DNA from: Burkholderia dolosa
GTDB taxonomy: Bacteria; Pseudomonadota; Gammaproteobacteria; Burkholderiales; Burkholderiaceae
Direction: 5' to 3'
NCBI RefSeq assembly: GCF_902499135.1
Contig: NZ_CABVPR010000006.1
Span: 62,001-126,000 of the forward strand
Length of the DNA stretch: 64,000 bases
Shown here in pieces: positions 33,198-41,349 of the stretch. Within the stretch, counting starts at the first letter, position 1; every line of letters starts with the position of its first letter. Below the pieces are notes generated by a model that worked only from the letters and a program-made list of their open reading frames with translations, made no database searches and was not told where the DNA came from. The position numbers were made by a program, and so were the translations under genes.

Positions 33198-33674
33198 ATG
33201 GCAACTATCCGAACAGCGAAGGGCGAAGAAATTCTGATCGACGACGCGGACTATGAGTTGGTTAGCCGCTGGACATGGCGCACGATCGGGCGAGGGTACG
33301 CGGCCCGCAGTGTTTACGACCCGTCCAAGCCGAGCAAGCGTACCAATCGATACCTGCATCGGTTTCTGCTCGGCCTATCAGATGGCGATGGCGCCTTCGT
33401 CGATCACGTGAACGGCAATCGACTGGACAACCGGCGCTCCAATCTGAGGCTATGCACGGTGCAGGAGAACGGTCGTAACTCGAAGGTCCGGTCACACAAC
33501 AAGTCCGGATTCAAGGGTGTGTTCTGGGATCGACGCCGCGAGAAGTGGACGGCATACATCAAGGTCGACGGGAAGCAGCGCTATCTGGGGCTTTTCTCGA
33601 CTGCACAACTGGCTCATGAGGCGTACTGCGCAGCCGCGCGGAAGCACTTCGGCGCGTTCGCGCGGGAAGGGTAA
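33198..33674 (+). CDS. HNH-AP2 homing-type endonuclease 3
   Basis: A 158-residue protein. HNH-type half: FVDHVNGNRLDNRRSNLRLC; AP2 half: SGFKGVFWDRRREKWTAYIK. The start (TIRTAKGEEILIDDADYELV) aligns with that of the gene at 24427-24909, so the two are paralogues. It lies in sense orientation between the spike and gp46-like genes. Confidence 0.85.
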   Translation: MATIRTAKGEEILIDDADYELVSRWTWRTIGRGYAARSVYDPSKPSKRTNRYLHRFLLGLSDGDGAFVDHVNGNRLDNRRSNLRLCTVQENGRNSKVRSHNKSGFKGVFWDRRREKWTAYIKVDGKQRYLGLFSTAQLAHEAYCAAARKHFGAFAREG

Positions 33675-33678
33675 TTCG

Positions 33679-34032
33679 ATGCGTTATCGACGATTGGACG
33701 CCAACGGCGACTACGTCTTTGGCGGTGGCGCGGCCGACTTTCTCGTGAACACGCCGGAGACGGTCGCGCAGGCCGTGCTGACGCGCCTGCGCTTGCTGCG
33801 CGGCGAATGGTTCCTCGACACGACCGCCGGCATGCCGTGGGCGACCGACGTGCTCGGGAAGTACACGAGCGGCAAGTACGACGCTGCGATCCGGACGTGC
33901 ATCCTCGGCACGCAGGGCGTGACTGAGCTCGTCAGCTATTCGAGCACCGCCGATCCCGAGACGCGCGTGCTGACCGTCACCGCGACGATCAACACGATCT
34001 ACGGCACCACCACGGTACAGGCAATATTGTGA
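33679..34032 (+). CDS. Baseplate wedge protein (gp46/gpW-like)
   Basis: A 117-residue protein with LRLLRGEWFLDTTAGMPWAT and a C-terminal VLTVTATINTIYGTTTVQAI, matching the gp46-like wedge proteins. Four-base overlap with the following J-like gene. Confidence 0.85.
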   Translation: MRYRRLDANGDYVFGGGAADFLVNTPETVAQAVLTRLRLLRGEWFLDTTAGMPWATDVLGKYTSGKYDAAIRTCILGTQGVTELVSYSSTADPETRVLTVTATINTIYGTTTVQAIL

Positions 34033-35210
34033 CTCTCACGACCCTCGCACCCACCATCGACGCGAACGGCATCACCGCGCCGACGTACGCGGACGTGTTC
34101 GCGTTTCTGCAGGATCAGTTCCGCTCGATCTACGGCGCCGACACGTACCTGGAGCCGGACAGCCAGGACGGTCAGATGCTCGGCGTGTTCGCGAAGGCGA
34201 TCAGCGACGTCAATTCGGTGGCGATCGCGATCTACCGGTCGTTCAGCCCCGCGACGGCGCAGGGTGACGCGCTGTCGAGCAACGTCAAGATCAACGGCAT
34301 CGCGCGCAAGGTCGCATCGTACTCAAGCGCGGACCTGGTACTGATCGGCCAGGCGGGCGCGACAATCAGCAACGGCGTAGCGAAGGACGCCAACGGCTTG
34401 CAATGGATGCTGCCGGCCGCGGTGACGATTCCGCCGAGCGGCACGATCACCGTCACGGCAACGTGCGCGACGATCGGCGACATCTCTGCGCGCGCGGGCA
34501 CGATCAACCAGATCGCGACGCCAGCGCTTGGCTGGCAGTCGGTGACGAACCCGGCGGATGCCGCCGAGGGTGCGCCCGTTGAGAAGGATGCGGTGCTGCG
34601 GCAGCGGCAGACGGTGTCGACCGCGTTGCCGTCGCTCACGGTGCTCGACGGCATCATCGGCGCGGTGGCGAACGTTCCGGGCGTCACGCGATATGTCGCC
34701 TACGAAAACGATACGGATGCGACGGACGCGAACGGCATCCCGTCGCATTCGATTTCGCTCGTGGTCGAGGGAGGCGACGCGACGGCTATCGCGAACGCGA
34801 TCGCGGCGAAGAAGACGCCGGGTTCCGGGACGTATGGCACGACTGCCATCATCGTCGCGGACATCTACGGCCGTCCGATCACGATCAGGTTCTTCCGGCC
34901 GGTGGCCGCGCCGACCACTGCCACGGTGACGATCAAGGCGCTCACCGGCTACACCGGCCAGACGGGCCAGCAGATTCAGCAGGCGGTGTCGGACTACATC
35001 AACGGCGTGCAGATCGGCGGCGGCCTGTCCGGCAGCGTCGAATGGGGCGACGCGCTGACCGCGGCGAACAGCGTCGGCGGCGGCGTCACGTTCAAGCTGT
35101 CCGGCCTCACGCTGACCGGCCCGCGCGGCGCAGGCACGCCCGACGTCGCGCTGCTGTTCAACGAGGCGGCATCGTGCACGCCCGCGAACGTGACTCTGGT
35201 GGTGAACTGA
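34029..35210 (+). CDS. Baseplate J-like protein (gp47)
   Basis: A 393-residue protein: ITAPTYADVFAFLQDQFRSI, YLEPDSQDGQMLGVFAKAIS and the DAVLRQRQTVSTALPSL region are characteristic of Mu gp47/P2 J. It starts at GTG (34029) in an overlap with the wedge gene stop. It forms the baseplate periphery. Confidence 0.92.
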   Translation: MTLTTLAPTIDANGITAPTYADVFAFLQDQFRSIYGADTYLEPDSQDGQMLGVFAKAISDVNSVAIAIYRSFSPATAQGDALSSNVKINGIARKVASYSSADLVLIGQAGATISNGVAKDANGLQWMLPAAVTIPPSGTITVTATCATIGDISARAGTINQIATPALGWQSVTNPADAAEGAPVEKDAVLRQRQTVSTALPSLTVLDGIIGAVANVPGVTRYVAYENDTDATDANGIPSHSISLVVEGGDATAIANAIAAKKTPGSGTYGTTAIIVADIYGRPITIRFFRPVAAPTTATVTIKALTGYTGQTGQQIQQAVSDYINGVQIGGGLSGSVEWGDALTAANSVGGGVTFKLSGLTLTGPRGAGTPDVALLFNEAASCTPANVTLVVN

Positions 35211-35875
35211 TGGCCGCGTCTCTTTCCGACTACACCGCACTGATCACGTCGGAGCATCGGGACAAGCCGCGCTTCATGGCGGGCGTCGGCGCGCTCGTGC
35301 AGCCGCTCGTCGATCAGATGAACATGCTGCAGAGCATGCCGGGCAAGTTCGACCTCGACAACGCGGTTGGCGTGCAGCTCGATGATGTTGGCCTCTGGGT
35401 CGGCGTGTCGCGGAAGATCCGCACGCCGCTGACCGGAATCTACTTCTCGTTCGACCTCGACGGCCTCGGCTTCGATCAGGGCACGTGGAAGGGGCCGTTC
35501 GATCCCGACACGGGCCTGACCGTGTTGGACGACGACACGTACCGGCTCGTCATCCGCGCGAAGATCGGCGCGAACCACTGGGACGGGACGCTCGAATCGA
35601 GCGCGGCGATCCTGAACAGCATCTTCGACGCGGACACGCACGTGTTCATCGAGGACCACCAGGACATGTCGATGACGATCGGGATCGCGGGCAAGGTGCC
35701 GTCGGCCGTGTTCCTCGCGCTGCTCGCGGGAGGCTATATCCCGCTGAAGCCGGAGGGCGTGCGGGTCAACTACACGATCGTGACCAGCGTCGACACCGCG
35801 CCCCTATTCGGATTCGACATGAGCAATCAGTACATCGCTGGCTTCGATACCGGAGCCTGGGGCACACCGGTTTAG
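35210..35875 (+). CDS. Tail protein (DUF2612)
   Basis: A 221-residue DUF2612 protein: DYTALITSEHRDKPRFMAGV, QLDDVGLWVGVSRKI and a C-terminal GFDMSNQYIAGFDTGAWGTP. It follows gp47 as in P2-like and Mu-like baseplates (P2 gpI position) and probably links the fibres. TGATG overlap with the J gene. Confidence 0.88.
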   Translation: MAASLSDYTALITSEHRDKPRFMAGVGALVQPLVDQMNMLQSMPGKFDLDNAVGVQLDDVGLWVGVSRKIRTPLTGIYFSFDLDGLGFDQGTWKGPFDPDTGLTVLDDDTYRLVIRAKIGANHWDGTLESSAAILNSIFDADTHVFIEDHQDMSMTIGIAGKVPSAVFLALLAGGYIPLKPEGVRVNYTIVTSVDTAPLFGFDMSNQYIAGFDTGAWGTPV

Positions 35876-35900
35876 ACCGCACAACGCATTTATCGCAATG

Positions 35901-35923
35901 AGCCGCCTTCGGGCGGCTTTTTT
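35901..35923 (+). terminator. Rho-independent terminator after the baseplate genes
   Basis: AGCCGCC (35901-35907), TTCG loop, GGCGGCT (35912-35918) and a run of six T. Classic terminator shape between the baseplate and tail fibre genes. Confidence 0.85.
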
Positions 35924-35938
35924 ATTGCCGGAGCACTG

Positions 35939-36931
35939 ATGGGAATCAACAATTTCAAGCCGTTCGCGGCCGCTGGCGGCGCGAACGTGATGTCGCAGGC
36001 CGACTACGAGGCTCTCGCTGCGCTGCTCACCGGTTTCCAAAGCGGTACCGCGCAGTCGCAGCAGCTCAACAAGGTGTGGCGCCAGAGCTCGATCATGTCC
36101 GCCGTGCTCGCACAGTTCATCGTCGATCTGACCGGACAGGATGCGATCGATGATGGTACGACGGCGACGTTGCTCGCCAACCTGAAAACCGCCGTACAGG
36201 TGCAGTCTGCGGCAGTCGTAGGGCAGGCGCGCAACTTGACCATGTCGGTGATGTCCGCATCGAGCACCGCGACGCTCACCGCGGATGAGATCATCGTAGG
36301 CGCCGCGCTGGGCGGACAGAAGTACGTCCTGAAGCAGTTCTCGAAGACGATCAATCTCGCGTCGACCGGCCTGGGTGGCATGGACACCGGTAGCGCGCCG
36401 GCTTCGGGCTTCGTCGCGCTGTATGCGATCTACAATCCGGCGACGCAGACGGCCGCGCTGCTCGCTACAAATGCGGCTACGAAGCAAGGGAACGTGTACG
36501 GCGGGGCTAATATGCCCGCCGGCTATACGGCGAGTGCACTGGTAGCGGTGTGGCCGACAAATGCGAGCGGACAATTCGCCATAGGGGCGCTTAATGATCG
36601 GACTTTTTACATGGTTCGATTGGCAGCACTCAATACAGCAGTATCAGCTCCGACACTTACTCCCGTGAATCTCGCCGCGCTGGTTCCAGTAAATGCGAGG
36701 GAAGTATTCGGTGATATTTCTGGCGCCACCACCGGCGGTACGTCCGCAACTATCCAGCTCGCCATTGGGGCAAATTCGAGCAATATCGGCGGGATCAATC
36801 CAACGTATAGTTCAGTCGGGCAGGTATATTACAAAATCCCGATGGTCACGCCTCAGACTGCCTGGTATATTGTTTCGACAACGTCAGGCACAGTCAGTTT
36901 TCAGATCAATGTCGCTGGGTACACATTCTGA
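35939..36931 (+). CDS. Tail fibre protein
   Basis: A 330-residue protein. N-terminal part (NNFKPFAAAGGANVMSQADY, LLTGFQSGTAQSQQLNKVWR) is the common phage fibre start found in Burkholderia phages; the C-terminal half is Thr/Ser/Ala rich beta structure, as in receptor-binding fibres. Base composition becomes AT-richer after about 36450, so the receptor-binding half may have been exchanged. Confidence 0.82.
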   Translation: MGINNFKPFAAAGGANVMSQADYEALAALLTGFQSGTAQSQQLNKVWRQSSIMSAVLAQFIVDLTGQDAIDDGTTATLLANLKTAVQVQSAAVVGQARNLTMSVMSASSTATLTADEIIVGAALGGQKYVLKQFSKTINLASTGLGGMDTGSAPASGFVALYAIYNPATQTAALLATNAATKQGNVYGGANMPAGYTASALVAVWPTNASGQFAIGALNDRTFYMVRLAALNTAVSAPTLTPVNLAALVPVNAREVFGDISGATTGGTSATIQLAIGANSSNIGGINPTYSSVGQVYYKIPMVTPQTAWYIVSTTSGTVSFQINVAGYTF

Positions 36932-37116
36932 TGAGCTCAATATTCGTTCAGTTCACAACGGAAGAGCAGACCGACATATCGTCCATATTTGCCGGCCCAC
37001 AAGATGCAATTGAGTATCCGAATCAGGCGGAAATCGATTCAAGTGATGCTCGGTATAGAGTTTTTTATGAATCATTCCCTGACTTCATGAGAAGTAGTCT
37101 ACCCGATCCTTCTTGA
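36931..37116 (+). CDS. Small tail fibre-associated protein (61 aa)
   Basis: A 61-residue acidic protein starting in a TGATG overlap with the fibre gene. The form (SIFVQFTTEEQTDISSIFAG) and position suggest a short fibre assembly protein. AT-rich like the end of the fibre gene. No family is claimed. Confidence 0.55.
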   Translation: MSSIFVQFTTEEQTDISSIFAGPQDAIEYPNQAEIDSSDARYRVFYESFPDFMRSSLPDPS

Positions 37117-37159
37117 AACTCCTTCTAGGCGGACGACGTTTTTGGCGGTCGGTCCCAGA

Positions 37160-38344
37160 TTAATATGCGAAGGGCCATGCGATGTGAATGTAATCCAGCG
37201 GTGCAATTAGGCTCTTGCGGGTGATCTTCTCTGCGACAAACAGGAAATCGTAAAAAAGGGCTGATGATTGCATTTTGCCAGCCCATACGATTATTTTGGG
37301 CAGTATTAGGCATGCAGCGAAAGCAAGTAGTGTTGCTTTTCTGAGTTCCTCTCTGTCTGCCTTCCTGTCTACGTAGATCAATGCGGCCACAAATGCCGGC
37401 CACACAATAAGCGTGAAATCACGCGTCGAATCGTAGACCATAGCCGATGTGGCGGCAGCTGTGATATTTGCAAAAATGGTGAAGGCGAGGAATCTCTTGT
37501 TGTGCGATCTTAGTGCAAAGTTTATGAAAAAACCCACCAACACCCATGCGGCACTGTAGAAGGCATAAACGGTAACGGAGATGTTGCGCAGAAACCCTGA
37601 AAGGAATAAATAGGCGAACGCTGGAGTTGCGAAGGCCGCGCGACTAAATGTGAGGTTGAAATTCATGGCGCTGAAATAGGCCACGAAAAAAATCTTGGCG
37701 CTCACAATTCCGGTCGCGACGGCGAGTATCCTTAAAAGGCGTGATTTTGAGTGTGCATCGTCAATCAATGCAATTTTTGTGATTACTATGACGGCGATTA
37801 CTATTCCCTGCTCCATGTGCGAGACTCCGAGAAACATGGTTGCCAAGAACAGGATCGGAACGCTTTCGGATATGGCAATTATCGTGCCGAATAAGTAAGT
37901 AAAGACGTCTGAAATTCCGAGCCAGTTTAAAATGACATTTGATATAGGCGCGCAAGCGAGTGCAATCAGGAACAGCTTTACGACGGATTGCCCGTGACGG
38001 CGGTCGATGAAAATTGAGAGGCCGATGGTGCCGGCGATGAATGCCGAAAAGTGCATGGCCGCGAATGCGGTTGTGGTCCGGTATGCGCCAGTGATCCAAG
38101 CTAACGCCAGTCCGAAGAAGCTGGAATAAAGGTACTGACCTCGGACGTCGTTAACGAGCATGTTTCTCGTAATATCGGATGCCATTGAACGCAGTACTTC
38201 AATATTTGGTATTACCCATATACCGTTCTTGAGGATGATAAAAAGCAGTGCGCTCGGAATAAATATACGTAAGGGCAGCTCGTGAATCCAGTTTAGACAG
38301 CGAGTCACCTTGGCTGGAAGTGAATTCCATATGGCTTCAATCAT
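37160..38344 (-). CDS. AT-rich polytopic membrane protein (lysogenic conversion candidate)
   Basis: A 394-residue leftward gene between the tail fibre and lysis genes. The product has about ten hydrophobic segments, for example FIPSALLFIILKNGIWVI, LFLIALACAPISNVILNWLG and GIVIAVIVITKIAL. GC content is clearly lower than the flanking phage genes. Cargo genes in this place often alter surface polysaccharide; the membrane topology would suit an acyltransferase, polymerase or glucosyl carrier protein, but no motif decides this. Confidence 0.75.
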   Translation of the reverse strand: MIEAIWNSLPAKVTRCLNWIHELPLRIFIPSALLFIILKNGIWVIPNIEVLRSMASDITRNMLVNDVRGQYLYSSFFGLALAWITGAYRTTTAFAAMHFSAFIAGTIGLSIFIDRRHGQSVVKLFLIALACAPISNVILNWLGISDVFTYLFGTIIAISESVPILFLATMFLGVSHMEQGIVIAVIVITKIALIDDAHSKSRLLRILAVATGIVSAKIFFVAYFSAMNFNLTFSRAAFATPAFAYLFLSGFLRNISVTVYAFYSAAWVLVGFFINFALRSHNKRFLAFTIFANITAAATSAMVYDSTRDFTLIVWPAFVAALIYVDRKADREELRKATLLAFAACLILPKIIVWAGKMQSSALFYDFLFVAEKITRKSLIAPLDYIHIAWPFAY

Positions 38345-38441
38345 GCTTCTTTGACGTCGTTCGTTTTGATGACGCGGAGCTTAGCATTGCGCAGGCCGTT
38401 CCATCACCGCCTCAGGGCGTTTTTTTCATTTCGGGGATCAG

Positions 38442-38624
38442 ATGAAGAGCGAACTCGCGACGAGCGCCGCGAAGGTGGCGCCGGCAGTGGGCAGCAATTT
38501 CTGGTTGTGGTTGACGAGCCACGACATCAACTGGTGGGTAGCCGTCGCGACGATCGCGTACATCGGACTGCAGGCGTACTACCTGGTCAAGAACAAGGGG
38601 AAGAGGGCACTGCTCGATGGCTAA
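38442..38624 (+). CDS. Holin
   Basis: A 60-residue protein with one clear hydrophobic segment (NWWVAVATIAYIGLQAYYLV) and a weaker first one, and a basic tail (KNKGKR). It lies directly ahead of the endolysin and overlaps it by 8 bp. Small class II/III type holin; controls timing of lysis. Confidence 0.75.
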   Translation: MKSELATSAAKVAPAVGSNFWLWLTSHDINWWVAVATIAYIGLQAYYLVKNKGKRALLDG

Positions 38625-39114
38625 CGTACCGAAGAAGACACTCGCTGGTGTTGTGGGGGCTGCTACGGCAGCCCTTCTTTTTTCCATCGTCCCGAAGTTC
38701 GAGGGGCTCGAGCTCGTCGCGCGGCCGGACCCGATCGGGATCATCACGGCGTGCTACGGCGACACGAAGGACGTGCGCGCCGGCCAGCGCTTCACGCCCG
38801 ACGAGTGCCGCGCGCGGCTCGAGCAGCAGCTGATCGCGCACGCCGAGCCCGTGCTGAAGTGCACGCCGGTGTTGAAGGGGCACACGTACCAGCTCGCGGC
38901 CGCGGTGAGCTTCGCCTACAACGTCGGCACCGGCGCGTACTGCGGCAGCACGACGGCGAAGCGGTTCAACGCCGGCGACTGGAAGGGTGCGTGCCGCGCG
39001 ATGAATGAATCCGATGCCGGCAAGCCGCAGTGGGTATATGGCGGTGGCCGAGTGCTGCCGGGGTTGGTCGAGCGTCGCGAGTTCGAACGCGCACTGTGCG
39101 AACGGGGGCTGTGA
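38617..39114 (+). CDS. Endolysin (GH24 lysozyme) with signal-anchor N-terminus
   Basis: A 165-residue lysozyme. The triad E-x8-D-x5-T fits Glu29, Asp38 and Thr44 in FEGLELVARPD then PIGIIT. Residues 9-26 (LAGVVGAATAALLFSIVP) are a weakly hydrophobic Gly/Ala segment of the signal-anchor-release type. Several cysteines could regulate folding. It cleaves peptidoglycan after release from the membrane. Confidence 0.88.
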   Translation: MANVPKKTLAGVVGAATAALLFSIVPKFEGLELVARPDPIGIITACYGDTKDVRAGQRFTPDECRARLEQQLIAHAEPVLKCTPVLKGHTYQLAAAVSFAYNVGTGAYCGSTTAKRFNAGDWKGACRAMNESDAGKPQWVYGGGRVLPGLVERREFERALCERGL

Positions 39115-39590
39115 TGCTGAAAGCGGTATTGCCGTATCTGCTGGTCGCGCTGCTGGGCGCGGCGGCCGGCGCCTGCGTCGTGCACCTGATCAGCGCGCGC
39201 GAGATCGCCGACATGAAGGCCGACGCCGCGAAGGCTCAAGCGAAGGCCGTAGACGCCGCGCGCGCCGAGGAACAACGCCGCACCGCGGCCCAATCGGAGA
39301 TTGCGAAAGATGCGAACAAACAACGAACGGCCGCGCTCGCGGATGCTTTTGCTGCTCGTGCTGCCGCTGGCAGCCTGCAGCAGCGCGTCGATCAGCTCGT
39401 CGCAGCCGCCCGCCATCCCGCCGCTTCCGCCGGAAGCTCGGCAACCGGCGACGCCCTCGATCTGCTTGCCGACGTGCTCGGCCGGGCTGACGAAGCGGCG
39501 GGAGAGCTGGCGGAATATGCTGACCGTGCCCGCATCGCCGGCCAGCAGTGCGAGCGCGACTACGACGCGCTGACGGCGCCCGCACACTGA
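39114..39590 (+). CDS. Rz-like inner membrane spanin
   Basis: A 158-residue protein with an N-terminal membrane span (VLPYLLVALLGAAAGACVVH) and a long Ala/Glu/Lys/Gln coiled coil, typical of i-spanins. TGATG overlap with the endolysin gene. The Rz1 gene is nested within it in another frame. Together they fuse inner and outer membrane at lysis. Confidence 0.85.
   Translation: MLKAVLPYLLVALLGAAAGACVVHLISAREIADMKADAAKAQAKAVDAARAEEQRRTAAQSEIAKDANKQRTAALADAFAARAAAGSLQQRVDQLVAAARHPAASAGSSATGDALDLLADVLGRADEAAGELAEYADRARIAGQQCERDYDALTAPAH
39310..39573 (+). CDS. Rz1-like outer membrane lipoprotein, nested in Rz
   Basis: An 87-residue frame fully inside the Rz gene (+1 frame). It has a lipoprotein signal with lipobox LAAC (MLLLLVLPLAACSSA) and a Pro-rich segment right after (QPPAIPPLPPEARQPATP), the hallmark of Rz1. 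ATG at 39310 chosen; a second in-frame ATG at 39343 would also give a lipoprotein signal. Confidence 0.85.
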   Translation: MRTNNERPRSRMLLLLVLPLAACSSASISSSQPPAIPPLPPEARQPATPSICLPTCSAGLTKRRESWRNMLTVPASPASSASATTTR

Positions 39591-39602
39591 CGCCGGGTCA
39601 GT

Positions 39603-40040
39603 TCACCGGCCGTCGTCCAGATCGTCCGGCCCGCGATAAACCGCGGGAATGTCGATGGGCTCAATGTAGTAGCCGCGCGCGGTGAGCTCGATCTTGAAGT
39701 CGCTGAAGGTCTGGAAGAGTTCGGCATCGAACGGGACGGTCGTGTACTTCAGATCGACGTGCTCGCCCGTTTCGTACGATGTCCGGTAGAGGCGAGCTGG
39801 ATCGGTCGAGTGTCCTGGATCGAAGTGCGCGATCCGGAGGCTCGGCGCAGGTACGCTGCCCGGATGCGATGCGCGCAGCTGGATCGTCAAGCTGACGATC
39901 ACGTGCTCGATTGGGATAACTTTGGCGTGCCGCTGCAGGTAATCGCGCAGCGAGTTGCCGTCCCGGCGCTCCTGACCAGACGCGAACCCGAACCAGTCGT
40001 CATCCGAATACCGAAATTCTTCCTCAATCGTATGGCCCAT
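39603..40040 (-). CDS. Hypothetical phage protein (145 aa)
   Basis: A 145-residue leftward gene after the lysis genes, with GGAGGT 5 bp ahead of the ATG. The product is soluble, acidic and beta-rich (HVIVSLTIQLRASHPGSVPA, DFKIELTARGYYIEPIDIPA). No family is recognised. Right-end leftward genes of this type are often lysogen-expressed. Confidence 0.6.
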   Translation of the reverse strand: MGHTIEEEFRYSDDDWFGFASGQERRDGNSLRDYLQRHAKVIPIEHVIVSLTIQLRASHPGSVPAPSLRIAHFDPGHSTDPARLYRTSYETGEHVDLKYTTVPFDAELFQTFSDFKIELTARGYYIEPIDIPAVYRGPDDLDDGR

Positions 40041-40114
40041 GGTGACCTCCGTGGCTGGTGCGATCAGAATGCCACAGCACATTGTGTGCTCAGTGCTTCG
40101 CCATGATGTCTGTC

Positions 40115-40498
40115 TCAGCCAGTCTCGCCCGCGCGCCGGAGTTCGTCCTGCACCAGAATCCGCAGCTTGCGCATTGCAATCAGCGAATTGCCGTATTCGG
40201 CCCGGATGCTCGCGGCGTATCCTTCGATCTCTTTCATCGTGCGGCGTCCGTGCACCACCTCCAGGATAACGCGCCGGACCAAGGGATCTTCGTTGGAGCG
40301 CCAAAGTTGCCGCAGCTCACGAATTGTCGGAGCATCAAACTCGGGCATCGGTAATACGCGCTTTAGGCCGGGCACACGGTACGGCACGAGGTTGCGATCT
40401 ACCTTCGTTTCCTCGATCGGAACGGCGTCGACGTCAGGAAAGCAGTCGGACAGTTCCGCAATGAATTCCTGCTTTGTCAACTGGGTGAACGTGCGCAT
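40115..40498 (-). CDS. Hypothetical phage protein (127 aa), divergent from the SRAP gene
   Basis: A 127-residue helical protein (LTKQEFIAELSDCFPDVDAV, RELRQLWRSNEDPLVRRVIL, MRKLRILVQDELRR). The ATG at 40498 has AAGGAAG upstream; an ATG at 40555 is possible but has no ribosome site. The LexA box at 40567-40588 lies between this gene and the SRAP gene and could control both. Function unknown. Confidence 0.6.
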   Translation of the reverse strand: MRTFTQLTKQEFIAELSDCFPDVDAVPIEETKVDRNLVPYRVPGLKRVLPMPEFDAPTIRELRQLWRSNEDPLVRRVILEVVHGRRTMKEIEGYAASIRAEYGNSLIAMRKLRILVQDELRRAGETG

Positions 40499-40566
40499 GC
40501 GTCTTCCTTGGCTGACGTTCGTGTACTCCCAGATATAGGCCCAGTTCGGTTTCATGATGCGGCATA

Positions 40567-40588
40567 ACACTGTATGGGTATACAGTGT
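40567..40588. promoter_or_regulatory. LexA (SOS) box before the phage SRAP gene
   Basis: CTGT (40570-40573) and ACAG (40582-40585) with an 8-bp centre; the palindrome extends to ACACTGT/ACAGTGT, perfect over 7 bp per arm. It lies 48 bp ahead of the SRAP ATG and also upstream of the divergent gene. Confidence 0.88.
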
Positions 40589-40635
40589 AGCGCGCGGTAA
40601 GATGAGGTCGTCAACTCGAAAAATGGGGGACGGCC

Positions 40636-41331
40636 ATGTGCACGAACTACGTCGCGCCCGGCGAGGAAGCGGGCCTGAGTGAGCTGAAGATCAACAGCTT
40701 CATCGACCTGTACCGCTGGACGCTGTGGAAGCCCGAGATCTACCAGGACTACGCCGCCCCGATCGTCGCGAGCGTCGAGGGTGAGTTCCGGCCGCTGATC
40801 GCGAACTTCGGCTTCTGGCCGCGCGCGCTGCAGAAGGCGAACGTCGAAAAGGCGAAGGCGGCGGGGCGCAAGCCGCCGATCATGCGCAGCACAATGAACG
40901 TGCGCGACGACAACATCGGGAAGTCGCCGCTGTACGCGCCGGCGTGGCGGGCCGGGCGCCGCTGCCTGATCCCGGCGAAGTGGATCTACGAGCCGAACTG
41001 GGAGACGGGCAAGCACGTGCGGTACCGGATCGGGCTCGCCGGCTGGCGGCCGCTATGCGTCGCCGGCATCTGGCGCACGCTGGTGTACGAGGACGGCACC
41101 GAGCAGCACACGATGGCGATGATCACCGTGAACGCCGACGAGCATCCGATCATGCGGCACATGCACCGGCCGGGCGAGGAAAAGCGCTCGGTCGTGATCC
41201 TGCGGCCGGATGACTGGGAGGAATGGCTGACGACGCCGAACGTCGAGGCTGCCCGCGCGATGCTGCAGCTCTATCCGGCGGACGATATGGAGGCGGAGCC
41301 GGCAGCAGCCGCGTCAGCGCAAGAGCGCTGA
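40636..41331 (+). CDS. SRAP (HMCES/YedK-type) abasic-site protein, phage-encoded
   Basis: A 231-residue SOS response-associated peptidase family protein. The catalytic Cys is residue 2 (MCTNY), which forms a thiazolidine link to abasic sites in ssDNA after removal of Met1. Conserved parts include RSTMNVRDDN, CLIPAKWIYEPNW with the active-site Glu, and the later MRHMHRPGEEKRSVVIL with the His. The LexA box just upstream fits the family name. A phage copy may protect replicating or annealing ssDNA during induction. Confidence 0.9.
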   Translation: MCTNYVAPGEEAGLSELKINSFIDLYRWTLWKPEIYQDYAAPIVASVEGEFRPLIANFGFWPRALQKANVEKAKAAGRKPPIMRSTMNVRDDNIGKSPLYAPAWRAGRRCLIPAKWIYEPNWETGKHVRYRIGLAGWRPLCVAGIWRTLVYEDGTEQHTMAMITVNADEHPIMRHMHRPGEEKRSVVILRPDDWEEWLTTPNVEAARAMLQLYPADDMEAEPAAAASAQER

Positions 41332-41349
41332 ACGGGGGCTCGCACCGCG

